63,321 nt of DNA, taken from positions 1-63,321 of the forward strand of contig CALWPG010000007.1 in NCBI GenBank assembly GCA_944383375.1, written 5' to 3'. This DNA comes from an uncultured Clostridia bacterium (lineage in GTDB: Bacteria; Bacillota; Clostridia; Christensenellales; UBA1242). The translations under genes and the position numbers were made by a program. The notes below the pieces were generated by a model, which saw only the letters and a program-made list of their open reading frames with translations, had not been told where the DNA came from and made no database searches. Shown here in pieces: positions 1 through 8,346 of the stretch. Every line of letters begins with the position of its first letter. Position 1 is the stretch's first letter.

Positions 1-10
1 GGATACCTTT

Positions 11-81
11 TTTGTGTCATTCCGAGTGGCTATGCCACGAGGAATCTCTGGGATCCCTCGCTTCACTCGGGATGACACAAA
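11..81. repeat. Dispersed palindromic repeat, copy 1 (terminator-like)
   Basis: Two 18-base arms (11-28 and 64-81) pair with a single G-T wobble around a 35-base loop. The outer ends carry TTTGTGTCAT and ATGACACAAA. The same TGTCATTC...GAATGACA theme recurs at 25636-25795 and 45046-45147. Read on the minus strand it lies just past the stop codon of the XRE gene and runs into a T-rich tail, so it may also end that transcript. The family identity is inferred from the shared sequence; no protein is encoded. Confidence 0.75.
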
Positions 82-83
82 GA

Positions 84-296
84 TTATGGTGTATTATCCA
101 ACAACTCATCTATACTAACATGCAAAATTTTTGAAATTTTGCAAAGTGTTTCAAGATCGGGTTCGCGATTGTTTGATGTTGTCAACTCATAGTTTTGATA
201 TGTTCTATAAGATATGCCAAGCATTTTTGCCATCTCTTTTTGAGATATGCCACAGGCAACTCTGGTAGCTTTCAAATTTTTGGAGAATTCTAACAT
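84..296 (-). CDS. XRE/Cro-CI family helix-turn-helix regulator
   Basis: This 70-residue protein is a single helix-turn-helix domain of the XRE type. The pattern GISQKEMAKMLGISYRTYQNYE (residues about 16-37) holds the two DNA-contact helices, followed by the usual PDLETLCKISKILHVSIDELL helical tail. It has no second domain, so it is probably a small dimeric repressor. The start at 296 is preceded on the minus strand by AAGAGGAT, a good ribosome binding site. Its upstream DNA carries two palindromes (321-339 and 351-369) that are natural candidates for its own operators and could also control the divergent surface-protein gene at 463. The targets are inferred from position; the domain call is firm. 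Confidence 0.88.
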   Translation of the reverse strand: MLEFSKNLKATRVACGISQKEMAKMLGISYRTYQNYELTTSNNREPDLETLCKISKILHVSIDELLDNTP

Positions 297-320
297 TTAT
301 CCTCTTCTTTTTGTTGACAT

Positions 321-369
321 TATACCCATTTTGAGTATAATTTAATTAAACATACTCAATTTGAGTATG
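321..369. promoter_or_regulatory. Paired operator-like palindromes for the XRE regulator
   Basis: The palindrome at 351-369 has perfect 9-base arms (CATACTCAA/TTGAGTATG) around one central T. A second, imperfect copy at 321-339 (TATACCCAT/TTGAGTATA) shares the GAGTATA half-site. Their centres are 30 bases apart, about three DNA turns, which suits two dimers bound on one face of the helix. A TATAAT-like -10 for the regulator gene reads on the minus strand at 319-324, inside the proximal site. Autoregulation is therefore inferred. Confidence 0.65.
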
Positions 370-406
370 CATGGTTTACGTTAAATTAATAAAAAGTTTT
401 AAAAGT

Positions 407-435
407 TTGATTTACGAAGATTTTTCGTATATACT
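407..435 (+). promoter_or_regulatory. Sigma-A-type promoter for the LRR surface protein
   Basis: TTGATT at 407-412 and TATACT at 430-435 are separated by 17 bases. The ribosome binding site GGGAG (448-452) and the ATG at 463 follow. The XRE palindromes end about 40 bases upstream of the -35. Confidence 0.6.
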
Positions 436-462
436 AATCTTGAAAAAGGGAGAATATCTGAT

Positions 463-2316
463 ATGACCAAGAAATCCAAATTATTTTTTAGCTTAGTGTC
501 ACTTTGTTTTAGTTTTGCAGTGCTTTGCTTTGGAGTGTACAGTGCGGTGAGTGTTGATTATTCGGTTATGGGAAGTGTGAGCTATGAACTAACTGATGTT
601 TTTGTGGATATTGAAACCACACTATATATGTCACAAGATGATTTGGCCATTGCAAAATCCAACATGCAAACAAACCTTGAAAGTTTGGAAACAAGTTTAA
701 AAAACAACACAACAATTCCAAGCAATATGTACAAGACAACATATCGAGACCCACACTCAACCTACAACAATGGAAATGTAAACACAGAAGATACAATATC
801 TTTTGATAATTTGGACAATCCTCTTAATATAAACTATGGCGAATATGTCGAGGCACAAAGTGCTTATTCATATTTTGTGGTGATAAAGATCACAAACTAC
901 GCAGAAAATGCCATAGGTGCGCAAATTGATTTGACAGTTGAAGATTTGAATACCTTGGTAATGGAGAATTCACTTTCAAAAAATATTTCTGGCGTAACAC
1001 AAGATCCAACCATTGATTACTTTGTGATTTGTATGACACTGGATGACCCAACAGCTGATGCAAGCGGAAGTTTTGACATAGATGTCACAATAACAAAGGA
1101 AACAGTGAGTGTAGCTACTTTGTCTGTAAATAATTTAGATGGAACCAATGTAATCGACACACTTGAAGGTATAGGTTATACTTCAAAGTCCATTAATATA
1201 CAACAACCTACAATATTTATGCCATATGAGGGTTCAACAGCATTTGCATATAATTTGGAACTGTCGGGCATTCCTGAAAATGTTACATCTTTTAATTTTG
1301 ATTTTATTTTAAACGGTTTCGACTATTCAACGGCAATGTTCACGACAGCAGGAATAATTGAAGGTAATTATAGTGATCCTTATTCGCTTTTGGCTATTGG
1401 GCAACCAGCACTTGAAGGCAATGGAAATTTATTGGGTTTTGTACAAGACTTTTCCCATTTAGGCAATGGATCGACAGCTTTGGGAATGGATGTTACGCCA
1501 TATTATCATAGAGCATATGGGATGTACATCGGGCAACACACAGGGAATATGGAAATTTGTTTGATTGGTATTTTGTCATCGATTGAGCTTGACACATTTC
1601 CAGCAATAGATTTCTCTATTTCATTTACTGACTCCATAGATGAGGAAATATTTGTTGAGCGCGATGACGGGACATATGCATATGGGGTGAATGCACTTTT
1701 GACCTACAACTCGGAATACTTTGAAAGTCAAGGTAGTGTTGTGGATTTTGTGGTTCCTCAGACGCATAATGGCAAAAGTGTTTCCAGGGTATACTATGCT
1801 ATGAGTTATGGTTTAACTACCGTTGAAAGTTTTACATTTCACGATGGCATAACAACACTTGAACCTTGGACTTTTTCTCATTGCAGTTCGTTAAGTAATG
1901 TTACTCTTCCTAACAATATTACTGTGATTCCAATGGGAATGTTTGATTCGTGTACAAATTTAAAGTCTGTAATAATACCAGATGGTGTAACTAGCATACG
2001 TGAGGAGGCATTTTTGAATATGGGACTTGAAAGTATAACAATACCAAGTTCTGTTCAAAATATTGCGTGGACTTTTGCTGGTTGTACATCTCTTGATACT
2101 GTTTATATAGATAGTGCTACAATAGCAGCTGGAATAGATGATGTTAACAGCAGTACTCTGACTGAAAACCTTCAGTCAGGCACAGGTAAGTTATACATCT
2201 TGTCCACAATACCTGAAAGCAGTGTAGGAGATTACATCACAAACACAGCAAACTTTACCAAAGGTGGGAATGTTGTCCACGATGGCAAAACTTACGTGGA
2301 GTACACTAAAGTCTAA
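463..2316 (+). CDS. Secreted surface protein with BspA-type leucine-rich repeats
   Basis: This 617-residue protein begins with KK and a hydrophobic stretch (residues about 8-30), a signal peptide or membrane anchor. The middle is a Ser/Thr/Asn-rich region of no recognised family. Residues about 430-590 contain LRR_5/BspA-like repeats: TFHDGITTLEPWTFSHCSSL, then VTLPNNITVIPMGMFDSC and VIIPDGVTSIREEAFLNMGL, then ITIPSSVQNIAWTFAGCTSL. In this family such repeats are found on cell-surface proteins that bind host or other ligands. There is no LPxTG sorting signal at the C-terminus. The ATG has a GGGAG site and a clear upstream promoter; a terminator follows at once, so the gene is transcribed alone. 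Ligand and exact anchoring are unknown. Confidence 0.8.
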   Translation: MTKKSKLFFSLVSLCFSFAVLCFGVYSAVSVDYSVMGSVSYELTDVFVDIETTLYMSQDDLAIAKSNMQTNLESLETSLKNNTTIPSNMYKTTYRDPHSTYNNGNVNTEDTISFDNLDNPLNINYGEYVEAQSAYSYFVVIKITNYAENAIGAQIDLTVEDLNTLVMENSLSKNISGVTQDPTIDYFVICMTLDDPTADASGSFDIDVTITKETVSVATLSVNNLDGTNVIDTLEGIGYTSKSINIQQPTIFMPYEGSTAFAYNLELSGIPENVTSFNFDFILNGFDYSTAMFTTAGIIEGNYSDPYSLLAIGQPALEGNGNLLGFVQDFSHLGNGSTALGMDVTPYYHRAYGMYIGQHTGNMEICLIGILSSIELDTFPAIDFSISFTDSIDEEIFVERDDGTYAYGVNALLTYNSEYFESQGSVVDFVVPQTHNGKSVSRVYYAMSYGLTTVESFTFHDGITTLEPWTFSHCSSLSNVTLPNNITVIPMGMFDSCTNLKSVIIPDGVTSIREEAFLNMGLESITIPSSVQNIAWTFAGCTSLDTVYIDSATIAAGIDDVNSSTLTENLQSGTGKLYILSTIPESSVGDYITNTANFTKGGNVVHDGKTYVEYTKV

Positions 2317-2331
2317 AAATAAAAAGATTAT

Positions 2332-2364
2332 AAAAATACCCGTGCTTTCGCGGGTATTTTTTTA
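2332..2364 (+). terminator. Rho-independent terminator after the LRR protein gene
   Basis: AAAAATACCCG pairs with CGGGTATTTTT around a short loop and is followed by a T run. It begins 15 bases after the stop codon at 2316. Confidence 0.85.
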
Positions 2365-2392
2365 GGTTTCAAGCTCAAGGCATCAAATTATG

Positions 2393-2420
2393 AATTATTT
2401 GCACAATTTTGCAAATAATT
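2393..2420. promoter_or_regulatory. Perfect 11-base inverted repeat upstream of the DUF975-like gene
   Basis: AATTATTTGCA (2393-2403) and TGCAAATAATT (2410-2420) form perfect arms around a 6-base loop. The element ends 19 bases before the ATG at 2440 and ten bases before the GGAG ribosome binding site. It could be an operator or an RNA hairpin in the leader. There is no T run, so it is not a standard terminator. Confidence 0.45.
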
Positions 2421-2439
2421 TGTATAAAAGGAGCCTAAT

Positions 2440-3138
2440 ATGAGCAAAGATTATAAAATTTGGCTTGAAACTAACAATATTTACAATCAATGCAAAACAA
2501 ATGTACTTTTGTCCAGTTTTGTTGTGTGGGCGAGTGTATTTGTTGCAATGTTATTTCCGCTTTTTGGATTTGGCCTTGCCTTCTTTTTGATGTGTTTTTT
2601 GTGCATAGGGTTTAAAAAGATTGTCCTAGATTGCATAAAAGGAAATCAATTTAAAGTTGAAAACGTATTTGATTATTATAAATTTTGTTTGTCAGCATTT
2701 TGTTTGAGAGTTTGCAGTATGGTTTTAATATTTCTTTGGTCTCTTTTGCTTATAGTTCCTGGCATAATCACAGGCTTAAACTATTGTCTTGCACCATACA
2801 TATTTTGTGAACAACCAAATTTGGGAACAATAGAGTGTTTAAACAAAAGCAAAAGTTTGGTCTATGGCCACAGGGCAGAACTTTTAATTGTCTTCTTAAT
2901 TGAAGCCTTATTTGTTGCTTTGGTGGCAACACTTGCCAGTTGTTTTGTTATAATTTTCAATTTTATTGTCGTCATGCCTCAATGGTTTAACATACTTGTG
3001 CCTATAGTTGTAACACTATTTTGCTTTTTTGTGATAATTTTGCCATACTTTGAGATGTATATTGGAAATGTTTATATCAATTTGACAAAAACAGTCCAGA
3101 CGAAAAAAACTACAAAAAGTAGTAGCACTAAACAGTAA
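2440..3138 (+). CDS. DUF975-like polytopic integral membrane protein
   Basis: This 232-residue protein has about five to six strongly hydrophobic segments and almost no soluble domain. The central stretch LLLIVPGIITGLNYCLAPYI followed by a CLNKSKSLVYGHR-like loop (residues about 103-150) matches my recollection of the DUF975 family signature (IPGI, then an acidic loop, then SxxLMxG). The family's function is unknown. The C-terminus is a short basic tail rich in K, T and S. AAAGGAGCC gives a strong ribosome binding site. It is followed after 33 bases by the next gene and probably leads a three-gene operon ending at 4035. Confidence 0.65.
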   Translation: MSKDYKIWLETNNIYNQCKTNVLLSSFVVWASVFVAMLFPLFGFGLAFFLMCFLCIGFKKIVLDCIKGNQFKVENVFDYYKFCLSAFCLRVCSMVLIFLWSLLLIVPGIITGLNYCLAPYIFCEQPNLGTIECLNKSKSLVYGHRAELLIVFLIEALFVALVATLASCFVIIFNFIVVMPQWFNILVPIVVTLFCFFVIILPYFEMYIGNVYINLTKTVQTKKTTKSSSTKQ

Positions 3139-3171
3139 AATTTGGTATAATGCCATAAAAGGAAAGGTTAT

Positions 3172-3780
3172 ATGGCAAAAATTGTAAAAAAAATTGACGA
3201 TGACCACGAGATGACTCTTGATGATTACAAAAATGCTTTTTTAATTCGTAGAGCCAGTGTAACTAAAAAGACGTATGGCAAGGGTTCAATTGAAATTGCA
3301 GATATATATGCCGAGGAATATGTTGAACAATGTGCCTTGGCTGCAGGAGGGGATGTGGTGGCTCAGGACTTACTTGGATATTGGTTTAAGCATGGTAATC
3401 CGGCCGTTCCTGAGAATATTGAACTTTCCTACAAATGGCAATTTTTAGCAGGTGCTGGAGGAAACAAACATACCTTGAACAAATTGACATTGTTTTTAAA
3501 TTATGCATATGACACAATTTCTTCCATGGATTATTTTAATGCTCTTTCGAACGAAATTGGCTTGACGGCGGAAAATTATCAGTCACTGTTGGGTCAAGTT
3601 ATATGTCAATACATCGTTCAGGATATAAACATAAATGCTTTGGATCTAGCAAAAGAAAAAACCATTGAAATAAAATTCAATCAGCTTTCAATGCAAAGAT
3701 TCACTGCTTCGCTTAACCGAGCCATGACAAAAGTACATGAGTATTTTAGAAATTTGCTTGCAAAGCGAAATAAAACATAG
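3172..3780 (+). CDS. Uncharacterised protein with Sel1-like helical segment
   Basis: This 202-residue cytoplasmic protein has no signal peptide or membrane segment. Residues about 58-108 (AAGGDVVAQDLLGYWF, then PENIELSYKWQFLAGAGGN) resemble a Sel1/TPR-like helix-turn-helix repeat, where Ala/Gly positions and a YKW motif recur; the rest looks helical. I do not recognise a family and propose no function. It lies between a membrane-protein gene and a small coiled-coil gene on the same strand, with a GGAAAGG site before its ATG. Confidence 0.6.
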   Translation: MAKIVKKIDDDHEMTLDDYKNAFLIRRASVTKKTYGKGSIEIADIYAEEYVEQCALAAGGDVVAQDLLGYWFKHGNPAVPENIELSYKWQFLAGAGGNKHTLNKLTLFLNYAYDTISSMDYFNALSNEIGLTAENYQSLLGQVICQYIVQDININALDLAKEKTIEIKFNQLSMQRFTASLNRAMTKVHEYFRNLLAKRNKT

Positions 3781-3789
3781 TGAGGTGTT

Positions 3790-4035
3790 ATGGATCAACA
3801 ATTTTTATATGCTTATACTTCTCTTTTACAGGAACAAAAAAACATTCAAAGTAAACTTGACGAAATAAAGAAAAAAGTAAGTCGTTTACAAAATGAATTT
3901 GAAAATGCTTCCATTCAAAGAAAAAGAGAGATAATAGATGACTTGGACAAATTGGGAAATATATGCGAAGAACTTGAGATTTTTGCTCGAGAAAACTTAA
4001 AAAAAGCCAAAAAACTGGACAAAAAAGATAACTGA
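3790..4035 (+). CDS. Small coiled-coil protein of unknown function
   Basis: This 81-residue, highly charged protein is predicted from its heptad-like pattern to be almost entirely coiled coil (QEQKNIQSKLDEIKKKVSRL, then IDDLDKLGNICEELEIFARE). It begins 9 bases after the previous stop codon, with GTGAGG as ribosome binding site, so it is probably co-transcribed. Its stop codon directly abuts the stop codon of the convergent lipoprotein gene (4035/4036). The function is unknown; a scaffold or partner of the upstream gene product is possible. Confidence 0.6.
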   Translation: MDQQFLYAYTSLLQEQKNIQSKLDEIKKKVSRLQNEFENASIQRKREIIDDLDKLGNICEELEIFARENLKKAKKLDKKDN

Positions 4036-4821
4036 TTAAACATTAGGGTAATAGTCAAAAACAAAATATATATTGTAAGTAAACATATTGTTAGACGAGT
4101 TTATACCCACTGCTGTGTAAGTGATTTGATTATGTTCATTCAAGTTTTCTGTGGTTTGCATGCTTTGTATTCTAATGACCGATTGTCTATCCTCTTGGTA
4201 TACATATTCACTTTGGTATGACTCAAAATAGGCATCAACACTAAACCAAATATTAAACTTTTCACCAGTGGAAATAGTTACGTCGTCATTAAAAGAAATG
4301 GCATTGGATTTGTTTTTTGCTGCATATAGGTCACTTTTGAGCAAATTATAAGTTTGTTCATTTATTGTCAATGTTATGTCTTTGATTTTTAGGCATTCAT
4401 TGCCCTCGTGTTCGTAGCTATAATCGTCACCAAAGGACACAATGCTCGAAGGTGTTATAATCACTTGGCTAAGTGTCAATAAACCGTTAAGATTTTCAGT
4501 TTTTGTGGCAGTGAATATCAAATTGTCTGTATTTTGGGTAATCTCAACTGAACGAGGGCTAAAGGTGTAGCCTGTTTTTTCCGCAGTGAGTGAAACACTG
4601 CTTCTATTCACAACGATTGAAAATTTTCCATTTTCATCTGACTTACCATAAACAGATGTAGACGATTTGATGGAAACGCCTTCAAGTGGCATAGAATTGT
4701 AATATACACAACCAGAAATGGTCAATTTATTATTATCATTGGGACTGAAAAAGTCGCATCCCGAAAGTAATGTGATGCAAAAGGACAAAATTATAATTAT
4801 CGTTAAAGACAACTTTTTCAT
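4036..4821 (-). CDS. Lipoprotein with carboxypeptidase-regulatory-like beta domain
   Basis: This 261-residue protein starts with a lipoprotein signal: KK, a hydrophobic core and the lipobox LLSGC at residues about 18-22. Residues about 33-108 fit a CarboxypepD_reg-like beta-sandwich: ISGCVYYNSMPLEGVSIKSS, DENGKFSI, and a closing FTAT strand. The remaining 150 residues are beta-rich and unassigned. It is probably anchored to the outer face of the membrane. The gene is transcribed from a strong promoter (4835-4863, minus strand) and converges end to end with the upstream operon. No enzyme motif is visible. Confidence 0.75.
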   Translation of the reverse strand: MKKLSLTIIIILSFCITLLSGCDFFSPNDNNKLTISGCVYYNSMPLEGVSIKSSTSVYGKSDENGKFSIVVNRSSVSLTAEKTGYTFSPRSVEITQNTDNLIFTATKTENLNGLLTLSQVIITPSSIVSFGDDYSYEHEGNECLKIKDITLTINEQTYNLLKSDLYAAKNKSNAISFNDDVTISTGEKFNIWFSVDAYFESYQSEYVYQEDRQSVIRIQSMQTTENLNEHNQITYTAVGINSSNNMFTYNIYFVFDYYPNV

Positions 4822-4834
4822 ATTTTACAACTGA

Positions 4835-4863
4835 ATTATAATGTATATTAGACAAATAATCAA
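4835..4863 (-). promoter_or_regulatory. Sigma-A-type promoter for the lipoprotein gene
   Basis: On the minus strand TTGATT (4858-4863) and TATAAT (4835-4840) are exactly 17 bases apart, 14 bases upstream of the start codon. Confidence 0.7.
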
Positions 4864-5001
4864 TTAAAATTCACCCCTCGTGGCAAAATATTTGTATATT
4901 GCAAAATTTGCTAAAATCCAACAATATCTTTAAAGTTGAGCCGTACTTTTTTATTTTATCTTTGCAATTAATTTTTCTTGGCACCAAAGGCAAATTGCGT
5001 A

Positions 5002-5030
5002 TTGACAATATTTATTGGATATAATATAAT
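5002..5030 (+). promoter_or_regulatory. Consensus sigma-A promoter for the GLUG surface protein
   Basis: TTGACA (5002-5007) and TATAAT (5025-5030) both match the sigma-A consensus exactly and have the ideal 17-base spacing. The ribosome binding site GGGGAG and the ATG at 5057 follow. This predicts strong vegetative expression. Confidence 0.85.
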
Positions 5031-5056
5031 ATAGGCAAAGTGGGGAGCTTAAGATT

Positions 5057-7885
5057 ATGAAAAAATTTTTAATGTATGTAATAGTTTTAGTTACTATGTT
5101 ATTTGTGGGTTACACAGCCTACTATTTTATTCGTAATAACGAAAACATCTATCTTTCGCTTGCTGAAAACGATAGAACAATCTATATGAATGTCAACGAG
5201 TCCTATGACTTACCTATTGTATGGGAAAAGCCTTACAGTAGCACAACTGTTTATGAAAATGTGACAATCAGTGATCAAGACATCGTTACATTTGATGTGG
5301 AAAGCAGAAAATTTGTTGCCAAAGCTGGTGGTACAACCACAGTTATAGTTACACCAAGCAACCAAAATTTTGGACCATTTACATTTACTATTTCTGTGGG
5401 TGATGGAACAGTTCTCAATCCATATTACATTCGCAGCGATCTTGAACTTGCAAGCATAGGTCAAAATGATGGTTCAAGAAATTGGTCACTTTCTGATTCA
5501 TATATACTGACAACAGATATTGATTTGAGACTATACAGTGAAGATGGATTTACTCCAATCGGCACAGTTGCCACTCCATTTAGTGGTACATTCAATGGCA
5601 ATGGACACACAATTTCAAACTTAACTGTAAAAAGTGGCAACAGTGCAGGATTATTTGCAGCATTGAGTCAGTCTGCTGTGGTTGAAAACTTGAACTTGAC
5701 TGCAGTTTCAGTTGAGGGAAGTTTTGATTACGCAGGTAGTGTTGCAGGTTACAGCAGTGGTACAATTAGACTTATTAATGTAACTGATTTCAATCTTAAA
5801 AATACAAAGGATAATTCCAACAACGGTGGTTTAGTTGGATACGTTATTAACAATTCCGCAAATGGAACATTCGCTTCATTTGGTTATGTTGAGATGTGTG
5901 ATGTTGAAGTCTCAGCGCAAGCTGCAGGAAATTTTGGTGGTATAAGTGGTAGTTTAATTGGAAGTGTCATTTACAACAGCAAAGTTGAAGTGCTTAGTTA
6001 CACAGAACTTGCCAACAGTTTAACTTTTGGTGGACTTAGTGGTGTGGTTCAAAATGCTGCAAACACCAGTGATTATATGTTCTCAGTTTTGAAAAATTCT
6101 TTGGTATTGGTTGATAACTTGACCTTGTTGGATTCAAATCTTGAAAAAGGTGTAATATATGGCACAAATCTTGATGAAGTTCAAACAGGTTACAGCAATA
6201 TCTACAAAGGTTTGCTGTACAACACTGTCAATAACACAATAACACAAGATGTTGCTTTAAACAAAACCATGAACCAATTGTATGCCCAAGCAACTTACAC
6301 TGAACAAAGCTGGGATTTTGAAAATGTTTGGACAATTGTAGAGGGTTCATCAGTTGCAGACATAAGACCATTTGATGAAGCAATGCCACAGGCACTAAAT
6401 GAATATATTCCTGGAGATAGCATTGATAATGTCGATAGTTTTGAATCAGTAATTGAAGTCATAAGAGAATATCCTAATAGTGGAACTGTATATGAAGTGA
6501 CACAAAGTATCGTCCTTGATTTGAATGGTGCAACATGGAATACCATTGCTCCTAATCCAAACATTCCTATGACATCTTCAATACTTTGTGATGATAACGT
6601 TACAATAACAATTAAAAATGCAACCATTTCTGGGACAAATGGACAATATGCAAATTCAAGCTTCTTTGGTTACATTTCTGGTGTGAATACAAGAATAGAA
6701 AACATAATCTTTGAAAACATCACAGTAAATTCCGACGCCGAAACAGTGGCTGTTGTTGCAACTGGACTTTTGGATAATGCTGTAATGGACAGTGTTGAGG
6801 TTAGAAATTGCAATATTACAACGACCAAGGCTGCAAGAAATCTTGCCGTTTTGGTTGGAACAAATAATGGTACAATTTCCAATTGTAAAATAAACAGTGG
6901 TGTTGCAAACCAAAATACAGTTACATCTCCAAGCACAAGTTTGGTAGTTGGTGGTGTCACTGCTAACAATCAAAGATTGGTTCAAAACACAACTATAGAA
7001 ATGTATGATTTTGATATCACATCAGCTAGTGTTTCCGCATCACTTGAATTTGGTGGTATTGCTGGTAAAAACGGTGGAACATTGACAAACTGTTACAACT
7101 ATGATGCATCGCTTGATATAACATTCAATGGAAATGTTTATGCAGGTGGTGTGGTTGGAAGACTTGAGGATGGACTTGTGGAAAAATGTTTTAGCGAGGC
7201 ATTGATTTCAGTTCCATACACCAACAATAATTCATATGTTGGAGGTCTTGTTGGACACAGTGAAAACGCAATTATCAGACAAAGTTACTATGCAAATCAA
7301 ACTCTTCAAGGTTCAAAAGTAGGTGGAATTGTTGCAACAAGTTTTGCTAGCATCGATCAATGTTACTTCCAAGGAGAGATTAAAGCGGTACGTGGTGCTG
7401 GAATTGCTGTGGAAAATCACAACAGCATAACAAACTGTTATGTGCTTGGAACTTTGGAAGGTATGACAAATAACTCAAAAATAAGTGGTATATGTTCTAC
7501 ACTTCCAGTTGGTAGTTCTGTAAATCATTGTTTCTCAAGTGCTACATTTAACGGACTGGGAGAAAAACATGCTGAAACTGAAGCAGAGTTTAGAGTAACT
7601 ATTGAAAAAATTGGTCAAATCTTTGGATACTATCCAGATACAGGCAGTTTTGAAAATTCAATCATAATAAACTATGGTGATGCTTACGTTAAAGGTACAT
7701 TCTTTGGTTTGAGTAAGCCAGGATGGATTGACTGCACAGACAATCAAGCAAAAGGTCTTGAAGGAGATTACGCAGTGTTCAAAAACGAAGCTGGATTTGA
7801 TCAAGATCTTTGGATATTTGACAACAATCAAGGTACAGGTGCTTATCCAACACTTAGATATGTCGTTACAAATCCAAATGCCTAA
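5057..7885 (+). CDS. Secreted GLUG-motif/right-handed beta-helix surface protein
   Basis: This 942-residue protein has an N-terminal signal or anchor (residues about 1-25). A Big2-like strand pattern follows (residues about 35-115, ending TTVIVTPSNQN), then a long beta-helix-like region. The unit FTPIGTVATPFSGTFNGNGH...ISNLTV (residues about 170-195) is the classic opening of GLUG/filamentous-haemagglutinin-like beta-helices. Repeated GGLVGY, GGISG, GGVVGR and GGLVGH turns run to about residue 800. Such proteins are usually adhesins or polysaccharide-binding surface proteins. There is no LPxTG motif or C-terminal membrane segment, so the N-terminal hydrophobic segment may be the anchor. The same beta-helix opening occurs near the N-terminus of the giant protein at 46924. 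The gene is monocistronic, with its own promoter and terminator. Confidence 0.82.
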   Translation: MKKFLMYVIVLVTMLFVGYTAYYFIRNNENIYLSLAENDRTIYMNVNESYDLPIVWEKPYSSTTVYENVTISDQDIVTFDVESRKFVAKAGGTTTVIVTPSNQNFGPFTFTISVGDGTVLNPYYIRSDLELASIGQNDGSRNWSLSDSYILTTDIDLRLYSEDGFTPIGTVATPFSGTFNGNGHTISNLTVKSGNSAGLFAALSQSAVVENLNLTAVSVEGSFDYAGSVAGYSSGTIRLINVTDFNLKNTKDNSNNGGLVGYVINNSANGTFASFGYVEMCDVEVSAQAAGNFGGISGSLIGSVIYNSKVEVLSYTELANSLTFGGLSGVVQNAANTSDYMFSVLKNSLVLVDNLTLLDSNLEKGVIYGTNLDEVQTGYSNIYKGLLYNTVNNTITQDVALNKTMNQLYAQATYTEQSWDFENVWTIVEGSSVADIRPFDEAMPQALNEYIPGDSIDNVDSFESVIEVIREYPNSGTVYEVTQSIVLDLNGATWNTIAPNPNIPMTSSILCDDNVTITIKNATISGTNGQYANSSFFGYISGVNTRIENIIFENITVNSDAETVAVVATGLLDNAVMDSVEVRNCNITTTKAARNLAVLVGTNNGTISNCKINSGVANQNTVTSPSTSLVVGGVTANNQRLVQNTTIEMYDFDITSASVSASLEFGGIAGKNGGTLTNCYNYDASLDITFNGNVYAGGVVGRLEDGLVEKCFSEALISVPYTNNNSYVGGLVGHSENAIIRQSYYANQTLQGSKVGGIVATSFASIDQCYFQGEIKAVRGAGIAVENHNSITNCYVLGTLEGMTNNSKISGICSTLPVGSSVNHCFSSATFNGLGEKHAETEAEFRVTIEKIGQIFGYYPDTGSFENSIIINYGDAYVKGTFFGLSKPGWIDCTDNQAKGLEGDYAVFKNEAGFDQDLWIFDNNQGTGAYPTLRYVVTNPNA

Positions 7886-7898
7886 ATAGAATATGAAA

Positions 7899-7930
7899 AA
7901 AATACCAACTATGAAGTTGGTATTTTATTT
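7899..7930. terminator. Bidirectional terminator between the GLUG protein gene and spoVG
   Basis: A 12-base stem (AAAATACCAACT, 7899-7910; AGTTGGTATTTT, 7915-7926) with a 4-base loop has A-rich and T-rich flanks on both sides. It can therefore end the + strand gene at 7885 and the minus-strand spoVG at 7938. Confidence 0.85.
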
Positions 7931-7937
7931 TCAAAAC

Positions 7938-8216
7938 TTATTCTTCGGTTGGTGCATTTGCTAGTTCTTTTTCATATGCCTCAATGACTTTTGCACTTAT
8001 CATCTCTCTTGTTTCAGTGTTGATTGGATGAACTATGTCTTTAAATTCGCCCTCAGGAGTTTTTCTTGATGGCATTGCAATAAATAGTCCGTCTGTGCCA
8101 CTGATAACTTTGATGTCATGGATAACGAAGCAATTGTCAATAGTTATGCTGGCTGCTGCTTTAAGTTTTGAGTCTTCTTTTTTTACTAATCTAACTCTAA
8201 CTTCTGTAATGTTCAT
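7938..8216 (-). CDS. spoVG: Septation/regulatory protein SpoVG
   Basis: This 92-residue protein has the full SpoVG signature: [11 protein letters not shown] at the start, [19 protein letters not shown], then [23 protein letters not shown] and the helical [13 protein letters not shown] tail. In Bacillota SpoVG is a small nucleic-acid-binding regulator linked to asymmetric septation and virulence or stress regulation. The length is typical. AAAGGAGATG precedes the start. A vegetative-looking promoter (TTGCCA-17-TATAAA, minus strand) is visible, whereas in Bacillus subtilis the gene depends on sigma-H; I see no good sigma-H site. Here it neighbours murC, divergently. Confidence 0.95.
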   Translation of the reverse strand: MNITEVRVRLVKKEDSKLKAAASITIDNCFVIHDIKVISGTDGLFIAMPSRKTPEGEFKDIVHPINTETREMISAKVIEAYEKELANAPTEE

Positions 8217-8246
8217 TTTTGCATCTCCTTTATATTTGCTAAGTAA

Positions 8247-8275
8247 TTTATATCATAAATAAATAATAATGGCAA
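8247..8275 (-). promoter_or_regulatory. Promoter for spoVG
   Basis: On the minus strand TTGCCA (8270-8275) and TATAAA (8247-8252) are 17 bases apart, and the -10 is extended by TGA. This resembles a sigma-A rather than a sigma-H promoter. Confidence 0.6.
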
Positions 8276-8346
8276 ATATTTTTACAAAATATTCAATATC
8301 GTTTTTTGAATGTACCTTTTCTCGTGTATAAACATATAAAGATAGT

